Of a DNA stretch of 64,000 nucleotides, positions 50,367 through 58,899 are shown one piece after another. The translations under genes and the position numbers were made by a program. This DNA comes from DTHT01 sp037444625 (GTDB taxonomy: Bacteria > Acidobacteriota > Terriglobia > Bryobacterales > Bryobacteraceae), in NCBI GenBank assembly GCA_037444625.1, contig JBBIMA010000011.1, forward strand, positions 17,829 to 81,828. Direction: 5' to 3'. The notes beneath the pieces were generated by a model. The model worked only from the letters and a program-made list of their open reading frames with translations, made no database searches and was not told the DNA's origin. Within the stretch, counting starts at the first letter, position 1. Each line of letters opens with the position of its first letter.

Positions 50367-52639
50367 TTCCCGTCCGGCGCGAGCGAGAACTGGAACTGAC
50401 GCTGGAGAGCGTCCACCCGATCCAGCCGCACGCGCAGGCGGTCGCCGATTCCGAAGGCGCGCCGCGTGCGCAGGCCCACGATGCGCCGGGTGGATTCCTG
50501 GTAGCCGAAGCGGTCGCCGGGCAGGGTCTCGAGGGGAACCAGGCCCTCGACGAACAGCTCCTCCAGCTCGACGGTGAGGCCGGATTTCGAAGTGCTGATC
50601 ACCAGGGCGTCGAACTCCTCGCCCAGCCGTTCGGCCATGAACTTGAGCTTCTTCCACTCCACCAGCTCGCGTTCGGCCTCGTCGGCCCGCCGTTCGGCCT
50701 CCGAGCACTCCTGGGCGATCGCCTCCAGCGTCTCCCGCTCGGGCCCGGCCGCCCCCTCCAGCTCCGCGGCCAGAATCCGGTGCACCACCAGATCGGCGTA
50801 ACGCCGGATGGGCGAGGTGAAGTGCGTATAGGCCCGAGCGGCCAGAGCGAAATGCCCGCGGTTCTCCGCGCTGTAGCGGGCCTGCTTGAGCGAGCGCAGC
50901 ATGAGATAGTTCAGGATTCTCTCTTCCGGCTTGCCTTCCAGTCGGGCCGCCAGCATCTGGTAGGCGCGGGAGGAAATCTCCCCTCGCGCTTCCACCAGGG
51001 TGATCTCGCGGCGAATCTTGCGCCCGTCGCGCCGGCGGTCCGTCAGCGGAAAGCGCCGCAGGGCGGTGGCGCCGGGAGCCAGCGAGTAACCGAAGCGGGC
51101 GGCGATCTCTTCGAACTCCGCCACCCGCTCGGGGTCGGGCGGTTCGTGAATGCGATAGAGGGCGGCCGCACCGGCCTTCTCCAGGTGCGCCGCCACCGCC
51201 TCATTGGCGGCCAGCATGAACTCCTCGATGATGCGGTGCGCGATGTTGCGCGGGGCGCGCCGGATGCCGGTCATCTCGCCCCACTGGTCGAACTCGATGA
51301 GGGGTTCGGGCAGGTCGAAGTCTATGGCGCCGCGCCGGATGCGCCGGTGGTACAGCTTGAGGGCCAGCTCGCGCATCAGCTCGAAGCGCGGGACCAGGGG
51401 CGCGTAGCGCCGGCGCAGTCCCTCGTCACCCTCCAGGATCAGGTGCACGTTGGTGTAGGTCATGCGCTCCGCGCTGCGGATGACGCCTCGCACGAACCGC
51501 CGCGAAAGCACCTCCCCGCTCGGGTCTATCTCCAGCAGGACCGAAAAGACCAGCCGGTCGGCCCCGGGCTTCAGCGAGCAGAGCTCGGTCGAGAGCTCCA
51601 GCGGCAGCATGGGGACGGCCCGATCGGGAAAGTAGACGCTGTTGCCGCGCAGGCGCGCCTCGGCGTCCAGCGCCGTGCCGGGCCGCACGTAGTGGCTGAC
51701 GTCGGCGATGTGGACGTGCAGCCGGTAATAGCCGTCCGGCGTGCGATCCACCCAGACCGCGTCGTCGAAGTCGCGCGCCGTCTCGCCGTCTATGGTGACC
51801 ACATCCAGGCCCCGGAAGTCCTCCCGCCCGGCCCGTTCCTCGGCCCGAACGGCGGCGGGGGCGGCGGCCGCCTCCTCCAGCGCTTCGGGCGGGAAGCGGT
51901 GCGGCAGGTGATGCTTGCGGATGACGATCTCGACGTCCACCCCGAACTCGTCCGGCAGGCCCAGCACCTCGCTGACGCGGCCCACCGCCTCCCGTCCCTC
52001 CCGCGGGTACTCGAGCAGTTCGACGTTGACGATCATACCGTCCAGCTCCCGGGCGCTGTGGACGCTGTGCCGGGGCGCTCCCACGCGGTGCGGCGAGGCG
52101 GCGCCGGAGGGCAGCTCCATGCCCGCCGGGATCCGTATGCGCTGCCGGAGGCGCTCGTCATGCGGCACGACGTAGTTCCCCCGCGGGCCGGCGCGGAATT
52201 CGCCCACCACTGCGGGATGGGCGCGTCGCAGCACCCGCACGATCTCGCCCTCGGCCCGGCCGTCGGCCGAGAGGCGCCTGATCCGCACCAGCACCCGATC
52301 GCCGTGCATGGCCCGCTCGGCGGCCGGCGGCGGAATGAAGACGTCGCCTCGCACGCCCTCCACCGGCTCGTCGGCGATCAGGAAGCCGTAGCCCTCCCGG
52401 TGCATGTGCAACCGTCCGGTGCGAAATTCCCGGCTGCGCGCCGTCACCGCGTAGTGGCCCGGGCGCAGTTCGATCAACTGCCCGCGGGCCGCCAGCCGCT
52501 CCAAGGCCATCTCCAGCGCGGCGCGGGCTTCGCCCCGCGCCCCCAGCTCGCGCACGAGCTGTTTGAAGCCGGCCTGAGCCTGGGGCAGGCGCGCGATGTG
52601 CTCCAGCAGGGCGGCGTCGCTCAGCAATTCGGAAGGCAT
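50363..52639 (-). CDS. rnr: Ribonuclease R
   Basis: The 758-residue 3'-5' exoribonuclease has an N-terminal winged-helix region (about 1-65), cold-shock-type beta barrels (about 66-230), the RNB catalytic domain (about 275-600; IDGETARDFDDAVWV with the metal aspartates, IADVSHYVRPGTALD, NSVYFPDRAVPMLP, THFTSPIRRYADL) and a C-terminal S1 domain (about 635-715). All four catalytic Asp positions appear intact. Length is normal (700-800). GCGAGGG precedes the ATG; TATACT at 52652-52657 (minus strand) may be the -10. Confidence 0.95.
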   Translation of the reverse strand: MPSELLSDAALLEHIARLPQAQAGFKQLVRELGARGEARAALEMALERLAARGQLIELRPGHYAVTARSREFRTGRLHMHREGYGFLIADEPVEGVRGDVFIPPPAAERAMHGDRVLVRIRRLSADGRAEGEIVRVLRRAHPAVVGEFRAGPRGNYVVPHDERLRQRIRIPAGMELPSGAASPHRVGAPRHSVHSARELDGMIVNVELLEYPREGREAVGRVSEVLGLPDEFGVDVEIVIRKHHLPHRFPPEALEEAAAAPAAVRAEERAGREDFRGLDVVTIDGETARDFDDAVWVDRTPDGYYRLHVHIADVSHYVRPGTALDAEARLRGNSVYFPDRAVPMLPLELSTELCSLKPGADRLVFSVLLEIDPSGEVLSRRFVRGVIRSAERMTYTNVHLILEGDEGLRRRYAPLVPRFELMRELALKLYHRRIRRGAIDFDLPEPLIEFDQWGEMTGIRRAPRNIAHRIIEEFMLAANEAVAAHLEKAGAAALYRIHEPPDPERVAEFEEIAARFGYSLAPGATALRRFPLTDRRRDGRKIRREITLVEARGEISSRAYQMLAARLEGKPEERILNYLMLRSLKQARYSAENRGHFALAARAYTHFTSPIRRYADLVVHRILAAELEGAAGPERETLEAIAQECSEAERRADEAERELVEWKKLKFMAERLGEEFDALVISTSKSGLTVELEELFVEGLVPLETLPGDRFGYQESTRRIVGLRTRRAFGIGDRLRVRLDRVDALQRQFQFSLAPDGN

Positions 52640-52741
52640 CCCTCGCTTACGAGTATAGCTTCGGGCTCCGGCCGGGCCGGCCCGCGCCTCCCGCCCGGGC
52701 CCCCGGCTCAGCCCGGCCCCCGTAGTATCCTATGTGACGCC

Positions 52742-53224
52742 ATGGAGCTGAAAGCCATCCGTCTGGAGGTGCCCGAGGGCGGCAACCTGATCCTCGGGCA
52801 GACGCATTTCATCAAGACCGTGGAAGATCTCTACGAGGCCATCGTCAACACCGCGCCCCAGATGAAGTTCGGCCTGGCTTTCAACGAGGCTTCGGGCGCC
52901 TGCCTGACCCGCCTGGAGGGCAACGACCAGGAGCTGAAGGCGCTGGCCTGCCGCAACGCTCAGGCCCTCGGCGCGGGCCATATCTTCGTGATCGCCCTGC
53001 GCGAGGGCTACCCGATCAACATCTTGGGGCGCATCAAAGAAGTTCCCGAGGTCTGTTCCATCTTCTGCGCCACCGCCAACCCGCTGGAAGTGGTGGTGGC
53101 GGAAACCGAACAGGGCCGCGGCGTGCTGGGCGTGATTGACGGCTTCCCGCCCAAAGGCGTCGAGGATGAAGCCGGCGCGGCCTGGCGTCATCAGTTGCTG
53201 CGCAAGATCGGGTACAAGCGATGA
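52742..53224 (+). CDS. Adenosine-specific kinase family protein (DUF355)
   Basis: The 160-residue protein matches the adenosine-specific kinase/DUF355 family: VPEGGNLILGQTHFIKTVEDLYEAI, MKFGLAFNEASGACLTRLEGND, GAGHIFVIALREGYPINILGRIKEVPEVCSIFCATANPLEVVVAETEQGRGVLGVIDG. The family binds adenosine or AMP in the few structures known, and its cellular role is uncertain. It overlaps the epimerase ATG (53221-53224) and is followed by a DapA-like gene, a context I do not know from described pathways. Confidence 0.85.
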   Translation: MELKAIRLEVPEGGNLILGQTHFIKTVEDLYEAIVNTAPQMKFGLAFNEASGACLTRLEGNDQELKALACRNAQALGAGHIFVIALREGYPINILGRIKEVPEVCSIFCATANPLEVVVAETEQGRGVLGVIDGFPPKGVEDEAGAAWRHQLLRKIGYKR

Positions 53225-54243
53225 CGATTCGAACCGAAGCCGAACTGGAAGAACGCCTGTCGCGGCCCAGCCCGGCGGACCGGGACTTCCTGCGCGAGTT
53301 GGAGGGCGACCTGCTGATCCTGGGCGTGGCGGGCAAAATGGGTCCCAGCCTGGCGCGGCGGGCCCGCCGGGCGGCCGAGGAGGCCGGCGTGCGCAAGCGC
53401 ATCATTGGCGTGGCGCGCTTTTCCAACCCCGCCGTGCGCGAGGCGCTCGAGGCGGCGGGTGTGGAAACCATCGCCGCCGATCTGCTGGAGGACGATCAGC
53501 TTCGCGCCCTGCCCGAGGTCCCCAACGTGATTTACATGGCGGCCCGCAAGTTCGGGACCACCGGCAACGAATACCTGACCTGGGCGCTGAACACCTACCT
53601 GCCGGCGCGGGTCGCCGAGCGCTACCGGCATTCGCGCATCGTGGCCTTCTCGAGCGGCAACGTTTATCCGCTGGTGCCGGTGGCTCACGGGGGGCCGAGC
53701 GAAGCGAGCCCGGCCGAGCCCCTGGGCGAGTACGCCCAGTCGGTGCTGGGGCGCGAGCGCATGTTCGAGTACTTCTCGGCCCGTTACGGCACGCGGGTCG
53801 CTTTGCTGCGCCTGAACTACGCCATTGACCTGCGCTACGGCGTGCTGCTGGACATCGGCCTGAAGGTCTACCAGCGGCTCCCGGTGAACCTGGCCATGGG
53901 CATGGTGAACGTCATCTGGCAGGGAGACGCCAATTCGGTGGCTCTGCGTGCGCTGGGGTTGTGCCAGTCGCCGCCGGCGGTGTTGAACGTGACCGGTCCG
54001 GAGACCGTCTCGGTGCGCTCCCTGGCGCTGAAATTCGGCCGGCGTTTCGGCGTGGCGCCCGTCCTGGAGGGCGCCGAAGCGCCCACTGCGCTGCTGAGCG
54101 ATGCCGCCCGCTGCCACCGGCTCTTCGGCTACCCGGAGGTCAGCCTGGATCAGATGATCGAATGGGTGGCGGAGTGGATCCGGCTGGGCGGCGTGATGTG
54201 GAACAAGCCTACGCACTTCGAGGTGCGGGACGGGAGATTCTAG
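53221..54243 (+). CDS. NAD-dependent epimerase/dehydratase-like protein, YxxxK lysine replaced
   Basis: The 340-residue extended-SDR protein has the Rossmann motif LGVAGKMGPSLA, AAR after beta 4 (YMAARKFGT), the Ser region FSSGNVYPL, and a Tyr segment EYAQSVLGRER where the expected YxxxK reads Y-A-Q-S-V. The catalytic lysine is thus Val. NVTGPETVSVRSLA and a C-terminal sugar-nucleotide-like region follow. It may act as a non-classical oxidoreductase or a binding protein. ATGA overlap upstream and a start touching the stop region downstream (54243/54244) show a tight three-gene operon. Confidence 0.78.
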   Translation: MTIRTEAELEERLSRPSPADRDFLRELEGDLLILGVAGKMGPSLARRARRAAEEAGVRKRIIGVARFSNPAVREALEAAGVETIAADLLEDDQLRALPEVPNVIYMAARKFGTTGNEYLTWALNTYLPARVAERYRHSRIVAFSSGNVYPLVPVAHGGPSEASPAEPLGEYAQSVLGRERMFEYFSARYGTRVALLRLNYAIDLRYGVLLDIGLKVYQRLPVNLAMGMVNVIWQGDANSVALRALGLCQSPPAVLNVTGPETVSVRSLALKFGRRFGVAPVLEGAEAPTALLSDAARCHRLFGYPEVSLDQMIEWVAEWIRLGGVMWNKPTHFEVRDGRF

Positions 54244-55269
54244 ATGTCCTGGCGCGAGATTCTGCTCCGGGGCGCCGTCATCCCCGCCCACCCGCTGGCG
54301 CTCACCGCGCAGCGCAAGCTGGACGAGCGGCGGCAGCGCGCCCTGACCCGCTACTATCTGGCGGCCGGCGCGGGCGGCGTGGCGATCGGGGTGCACACCA
54401 CGCAGTTCGCCATCCGGGATCCCAAAGTCGGCCTCTACGAGCCGCTGCTCGAGCTGACCATGGAGGAGCTGCGCGGGCGCGACTGCGTCAAGGTGGCCGG
54501 CGCCGTGGGACCTACGGCGCAGGCGGTACGCGAGGCCGAATTCGCCGCCCGCTGCGGCTATGACGCGGTCCTGCTCAGCCTGGGCGCGCTGCGCGAAGCG
54601 TCCGTCGCCGAGCTGCTGGAGCACGTGCGGGCGGTGGCCTCCGTCCTGCCCGTCTTCGGCTTTTACCTCCAGCCGGCCGTGGGCGGACGCCTGCTGCCCT
54701 ACGCCTTCTGGCGGCGTTTCGTCGAGATCGAAAATGTGGTGGCGATCAAGATCGCCCCCTTCAACCGCTACCACACTCTGGACGTGGTGCGGGCCGTGGC
54801 CGAATCCGGCCGGGCGGACCGGATCGCCCTCTACACGGGCAACGACGACGCCATTCTCACCGACCTGCTCACCGAGTTCCGCTTCGGCGACGGCCCCGGC
54901 TGCCGTATCGTGGGCGGACTGCTGGGCCATTGGGCCTGCTGGACCCGGCGCGCGGTCGAGCACCTGGAACGGGCCCATCGCGTGGCCGCCGGCCGGGAGG
55001 CGATCACCCCCGAGCTGCTCACGCTGGCCGCCCAGATCACCGACGCCAACGCCGCCCTGTTCGACGCAGCCCACCAGTTCCGCGGCTCGATCGCGGGCAT
55101 TCACGAGGTCTTGCGGCGCCAGGGACTGATGGCGGGCCGCTGGTGCCTGGATCCCGACGAGGACCTTTCCCCCGGCCAGATGGAGGAGATTGACCGCGTC
55201 TATCGCGCCTATCCCCACCTCAACGACGACGAGTTCGTCCGCCGGGGCCTGGACCAGTGGCTACGCTAG
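54244..55269 (+). CDS. Dihydrodipicolinate-synthase-superfamily aldolase/lyase
   Basis: The 341-residue TIM-barrel protein has GVAIGVHTTQFAIRD in place of the usual GTTGE box, VAGAVGPTAQAVREAEFAARCGYDAVLLSLG, the tyrosine in VFGFYLQPAVGG and the Schiff-base lysine in VVAIKIAPFN. The fold and lysine fit class I lyases/synthases of the DapA/NAL family that act on 2-keto acids. The substrate is unknown. It begins immediately after the epimerase stop; both may process the same sugar-acid intermediate. Confidence 0.85.
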   Translation: MSWREILLRGAVIPAHPLALTAQRKLDERRQRALTRYYLAAGAGGVAIGVHTTQFAIRDPKVGLYEPLLELTMEELRGRDCVKVAGAVGPTAQAVREAEFAARCGYDAVLLSLGALREASVAELLEHVRAVASVLPVFGFYLQPAVGGRLLPYAFWRRFVEIENVVAIKIAPFNRYHTLDVVRAVAESGRADRIALYTGNDDAILTDLLTEFRFGDGPGCRIVGGLLGHWACWTRRAVEHLERAHRVAAGREAITPELLTLAAQITDANAALFDAAHQFRGSIAGIHEVLRRQGLMAGRWCLDPDEDLSPGQMEEIDRVYRAYPHLNDDEFVRRGLDQWLR

Positions 55270-55270
55270 C

Positions 55271-56050
55271 TCAGCCCTTCGAGCCGGCCCCTGCGCCCGG
55301 CGGCTGATCGCGCGCCTCCGCCGCCGAGCTCAGATACTGCACGATGACCGAGATGCGGCGGTTGGAGGCGTGCTCCGGCTTGTCGGGCGTGCGCAGCTTC
55401 TGATCGGCGAAGCCGCGGATCTGCGCCACCTGATCGGCGCGCAGGCCGTGCTGCTGCATGAGCCGGCGGGCCGCGTTGGCGCGGTCGGCGGAGAGCTCCC
55501 AGTTGGTGTAGGCGCCGTCCCCGGCGTACGGGCGCGAGTCGGTGTGGCCCTCCAGGTAGATCTTGTTGGGCAGTTTGCCCAGCTCCTGGGCCAGCCGGAT
55601 GAGCAGTTCCTCGCCGGCCGCGCTCGGCCTGGCGCTGCCGGTCTGGAAGAACACCCCTTTCTCGTCCTCCAGCAGCTCGATGCGCAGGCCCTCGGCGGTC
55701 ACGGTGATCTGCACGTTCTGCTTGAGCCGCTCGAACTCCAGCGTCTGGCGTAGGGCCTGCTGGATCTTTTCCTTGAGGTTGTTCATGTCCTCCCGCTTCA
55801 GCGCGATGCCCTCGCCGGTCCCGCTCAGCGTGGTCCCCATGAGGTTGCCCTTCCCGGTGGGGTCCTGGAAGTAGCCGCCCACCGCCTTGCGCACTTTTTC
55901 GTCGCTGGCCAGCAGCCAGAGCACGATGAACAGCGCCATCATGGCGGTGACGAAATCGGCGTAGGCCACCTTCCAGGCCCCGCCGTGGTGGCCGCCGTGG
56001 CCGCGTTTCTTCTTGACGATGATGACCGGGGCCGACCCTTGAGGGCTCAC
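55271..56050 (-). CDS. motB: Flagellar motor stator protein MotB-like
   Basis: The 259-residue protein starts at the GTG at 56050, in the motA overlap (GTGA). It has a Lys-rich start (IVKKKRGHGG), one membrane helix with the proton-carrying Asp32 (AYADFVTAMMALFIVLWLLAS), a linker with plug-like residues and an OmpA-like peptidoglycan-binding domain (about 140-245; FFQTGSARPSAAGEELL, EGHTDSRPYAGDGAYTNWELSADRANAARRLM, NRRISVIV). Asp32 is at the E. coli number. No other flagellar gene is in the window, so another motility or stator use is possible. Confidence 0.9.
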   Translation of the reverse strand: MSPQGSAPVIIVKKKRGHGGHHGGAWKVAYADFVTAMMALFIVLWLLASDEKVRKAVGGYFQDPTGKGNLMGTTLSGTGEGIALKREDMNNLKEKIQQALRQTLEFERLKQNVQITVTAEGLRIELLEDEKGVFFQTGSARPSAAGEELLIRLAQELGKLPNKIYLEGHTDSRPYAGDGAYTNWELSADRANAARRLMQQHGLRADQVAQIRGFADQKLRTPDKPEHASNRRISVIVQYLSSAAEARDQPPGAGAGSKG

Positions 56051-56922
56051 GCTTGCCCGCCTGCCGCCGCCTTGGCGCCGCGGCAGGCGGCCTCCATCTC
56101 CTGGAAGGTGGGCCGGTGCTCGGCCGGGATCGAGCGGCGCGCGAACTCCACCGCCAGGATGGGCGGCAGCCCCTTGGCGAAAGACGCCAGCCCCGTGCGC
56201 AATACGTGGTAGTACTGCGCCTCGGCGTCGCTCAACTTGCTCATGTGGGCCGCCAGCGGGCCGACGAAGCCGTAGCACATCAGCACGCCCAGGAAAGTTC
56301 CCACCAGCGCGGCCGCCACCTTGTGGCCGATTTCCTCCGGCGGCCCTCCCATGGCGCCCATGGTGATCACCACGCCCAATACGGCCGCCACGATGCCCAG
56401 CCCGGGCAGCGAATCCGCCACGCTGGTCAGCGCCGCCACCGGCTGGGTGGCTTCGTGATGGCGCACCTCGAGATCCAACTCCATCATCTGATCCAGGTCA
56501 TGATTGCTCACCCCGCCCGCGATCAGCATGCGCAGCGTGTCGCAGACGAAATGGAGCGCATGGCGGTCCTTCAGCAGGGCGGGATATTTGGAAAAGACCG
56601 GGCTTTTGGCCGGCTCCTCCACGTCCGGTTCCAGCCGCGCCAGGCTGTTCTTGCGCGCGTAGGTGAACAGGTCGTTCAGCATGCGCAGCGTCTCCAGGTA
56701 GAAGCGCTTGCCGAAGCGACTGCCTTGAAAGACCCCCAGCACGCCCCGCCCTATGGCGGTCACCACCGGCAAGGGGCTGGCCACGATCAGGGTGCCCAGC
56801 GCGGCCCCTCCGATGATGACGAACTCCGCCGGCTGAAACAGCACCAGCAGGTTGCCGTGCTCCAGCAGGTAGCCGCCCACCACGGCGGCGATGACCACCA
56901 CCAGCCCCAGGATCGCGAACAT
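56047..56922 (-). CDS. motA: Flagellar motor stator protein MotA-like
   Basis: The 291-residue protein has four predicted helices (about 2-20, 33-50, 168-190 and 200-225). It has the MotA/TolQ/ExbB proton-channel segment ALTSVADSLPGLGIVAAVLGVVITMG and the cytoplasmic loop LVGTFLGVLMCYGFVGPLAAHM. Its stop overlaps the motB start. It lies 99 bases after the glycosyltransferase gene on the same strand, with the intervening sequence GC-rich and featureless. Confidence 0.92.
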   Translation of the reverse strand: MFAILGLVVVIAAVVGGYLLEHGNLLVLFQPAEFVIIGGAALGTLIVASPLPVVTAIGRGVLGVFQGSRFGKRFYLETLRMLNDLFTYARKNSLARLEPDVEEPAKSPVFSKYPALLKDRHALHFVCDTLRMLIAGGVSNHDLDQMMELDLEVRHHEATQPVAALTSVADSLPGLGIVAAVLGVVITMGAMGGPPEEIGHKVAAALVGTFLGVLMCYGFVGPLAAHMSKLSDAEAQYYHVLRTGLASFAKGLPPILAVEFARRSIPAEHRPTFQEMEAACRGAKAAAGGQA

Positions 56923-57021
56923 GCTCTCCGGCGCGAGCGCGCCTTCAGTCTGCTTATCGGCCTTTGCCCGGGCCGCCTGGAGCGCCCGCGCGGCCCGCCC
57001 GCCCGCCGGCCGCAGCCGCCT

Positions 57022-58161
57022 TCACAGCGCCCCGCGGGCGGCGATTTGCTCGAGGATGTCGGGCGTTTCGTACACCGCGTGGTTGTCGAGCGCGGCCGCC
57101 CGGGCCGCAAAGCGGCTCAACACGCCCGGCGCCAGCATCTCGGCCACCGCCCGTTCGATGCGCCGGAAGCTCGGCGCCACCAGACCCAGTTGCTCCTGCT
57201 CGACCCAGGCCGCGTTGTAGCGCTCGTGGGGGAGCGTCCAGGCGTTCAAGGTCACGATCACGGGCAGCTTCATGGCCGCCGCCTCGCTCAGCGAACCGGG
57301 GCCGGGTTTGCCGATGAAGAAGTCGGCCAGGCGCATGTAGTAGGGCACCTCCGTGGTGAAGCCCTCGACGTGCATCGGCAGGCGGCTCTTCATCCCGGCC
57401 AGTGCTCGCCGCAGCTTCTCGTTGCGGCCGCACAGCAGGATGAGCTGCACGGGCAAGCCGGAGGCTTCCAGGCGCCGGGCGATCCTCTGCATGAGTTGCG
57501 AGCCGTGCCCTCCGAACAGGACCAGGCCCGTGGGCCGCTCGGGGTCCAATCCCAGGCGCCGTCTCTCGGCCGCCCGGTCCAGATCGAGCGGCTGGTAAAA
57601 GCGCGGATGCAGGATCATGCCCGAGACGCGATAGATCGCCTCCGCCGGATGGCCCAGCGCGCGCGCCTGGGCCACCGCCCGCGCCGAGCCGCAGATGAAA
57701 TATTGCGGCTGGCGCTCGATCCAGAAGTGCGGCGGGTAGTCCGCCAGGTCGGTCAGCAGCGTGGCGAAAGGGACTTTGGGGGCCGCGCGCCGCAGGCCCT
57801 CGAACAGGGCCCGGTTGAAATGGGGAATCAGGGATACGACCAGGTCCGGGCGCTGGCGGCGGAAGTGGGCTTCCAGCAGCTCGACCGCCGGATGGTGCCG
57901 CAGCCGGATCAGCCCGTGCATCAGCCGCAGCAGGTGGCGCGCGCCCAGCGTCCAGTTCTTCTTCAGGATGATCAGGTTGTAAAAGTCTTCCAGGCGCATG
58001 CCCAGGAGCTTGCGGGAAAGATCCAGCGGCTCCAGGATGTCCTGAAGGTTCGATACGCGCAGGTCCCAGCTCCGCCCCTGCTGCTGCGCCGCCAGGCTGA
58101 GTGCCGTGGCGGCGCTTCGGTGGCCTCCGCCGGCGTCGAAGATGATCAGCTCGATGCGCAC
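57022..58161 (-). CDS. MGDG-synthase/MurG-like glycosyltransferase (GT28)
   Basis: The 379-residue GT-B protein begins LIIFDAGGGHRSAATAL, the N-terminal glycine/His loop of MGDG synthases and processive diacylglycerol glucosyltransferases. Central LVLFGGHGSQLMQRIARRL and LILLCGRNEKLRRAL, and the C-terminal FFIGKPGPGSLSEAAAMKLPVIVTLNAWTLPHERYNAAWV, form the nucleotide-sugar site. It probably transfers a hexose to diacylglycerol in membrane glycolipid synthesis. It starts 46 bases after the receiver gene stop and precedes motA, in one direction. Confidence 0.87.
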   Translation of the reverse strand: MRIELIIFDAGGGHRSAATALSLAAQQQGRSWDLRVSNLQDILEPLDLSRKLLGMRLEDFYNLIILKKNWTLGARHLLRLMHGLIRLRHHPAVELLEAHFRRQRPDLVVSLIPHFNRALFEGLRRAAPKVPFATLLTDLADYPPHFWIERQPQYFICGSARAVAQARALGHPAEAIYRVSGMILHPRFYQPLDLDRAAERRRLGLDPERPTGLVLFGGHGSQLMQRIARRLEASGLPVQLILLCGRNEKLRRALAGMKSRLPMHVEGFTTEVPYYMRLADFFIGKPGPGSLSEAAAMKLPVIVTLNAWTLPHERYNAAWVEQEQLGLVAPSFRRIERAVAEMLAPGVLSRFAARAAALDNHAVYETPDILEQIAARGAL

Positions 58162-58207
58162 GGGCCCTTTTCGAATTGTTCCACAGGGCCCGCCGCTCGG
58201 GGCGGAC

Positions 58208-58723
58208 TCAGCCGCCCGCCCCGGTCTTCAAGGCGCGCGGCGGCGCGCTCCGCTCGCGCTCGGGCGGCCTCGGCCAGGCGGCCGGCTGCGATTGGCGCCG
58301 CCGCTGCCAGCTCTCGCAGGCCAGCGCCACCACCCGCGCCACCTCCTCGGCGTCGAAAGGCTTGGCCAGCACGTCGTAGCCGCCTAGGTTCAGCACTTCC
58401 GCCCAGAGGAATTCATCCGCCAGCCGTGAGGCCACGATCAGGCACGGCGGATCCGTGATAGGCGCGATCTGGCTCAGCAGGTCCTTCCATTTTCCATCCG
58501 GCAGGTCCCGCTCGCAGATGATCACCGCTATACGATCCCGGCACAGCACGCCGAGAGCTTCACGATAAGTGCGGACCAAATAGACTTTGCGTCCCGCGGC
58601 GCATAACAACGGTTGCAGGAAGGCGTGATCTTCGGGCGCCGGACTGACCAGGAGGACAGCTTCCCGGCGCTCGGTGATGCCTCCTGGGTTGTGTGCCTCC
58701 GCGTGAGAGCGGTACTCCGACAT
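58208..58723 (-). CDS. Degenerate receiver-domain protein (phosphoacceptor Asp to Glu)
   Basis: This 171-residue stand-alone receiver has alternating beta/alpha pattern LLVSPAPEDHAFLQPLL, VIICERDLPDGKW, LIVASRLADEF and LAKPFDAEEVARVV. Where CheY-like proteins have the acceptor Asp (D-x-x-[LM]-P), this one has Glu71 (E-R-D-L-P). The acidic pair after beta 1 is replaced by Ser27-Pro28, while Ser99 and Lys121 are kept. It may mimic a permanently phosphorylated state or bind a partner without phosphorylation. The last 30 residues are Arg/Pro-rich. A near-consensus promoter with a start-site palindrome lies upstream. Confidence 0.82.
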   Translation of the reverse strand: MSEYRSHAEAHNPGGITERREAVLLVSPAPEDHAFLQPLLCAAGRKVYLVRTYREALGVLCRDRIAVIICERDLPDGKWKDLLSQIAPITDPPCLIVASRLADEFLWAEVLNLGGYDVLAKPFDAEEVARVVALACESWQRRRQSQPAAWPRPPERERSAPPRALKTGAGG

Positions 58724-58854
58724 TCCTCGTCCTCCTCTCGCGCGTTTTCAGGTTCATCGCCGCACCGGCACGGCTGGTGACCGCGGCTGGCGGCCGCTTC
58801 CGGGCCGGCGCCCCTCACTGCCAGGCTGATGCTTCTGGGTCGTACACGCCGACA

Positions 58855-58864
58855 GTACTAGTAC
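58855..58864 (+). repeat. 10-base palindrome at the predicted transcription start
   Basis: GTACTAGTAC is a perfect palindrome placed at the predicted start (about 58864) of the leftward promoter, a common position for a repressor site. It may also arise by chance. Confidence 0.35.
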
Positions 58865-58870
58865 AGCTTC

Positions 58871-58899
58871 CTTATACCCCCGTTCCGCACTCCTGTCAA
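58871..58899 (-). promoter_or_regulatory. Near-consensus sigma70 promoter for the receiver-GT-motAB run
   Basis: Reading leftward, TTGACA (58899-58894), a 17-base spacer and TATAAG (58876-58871) are close to the sigma70 consensus, which stands out in this GC-rich DNA. Initiation near 58864 gives a leader of about 140 bases. Confidence 0.65.

Noticed and set aside
50009..53224. Rightward open frame of 1071 codons
   Set aside because: Only its end (52742-53224) is a real gene; the rest is antisense to RNase R or out of frame within the dehydrogenase gene.
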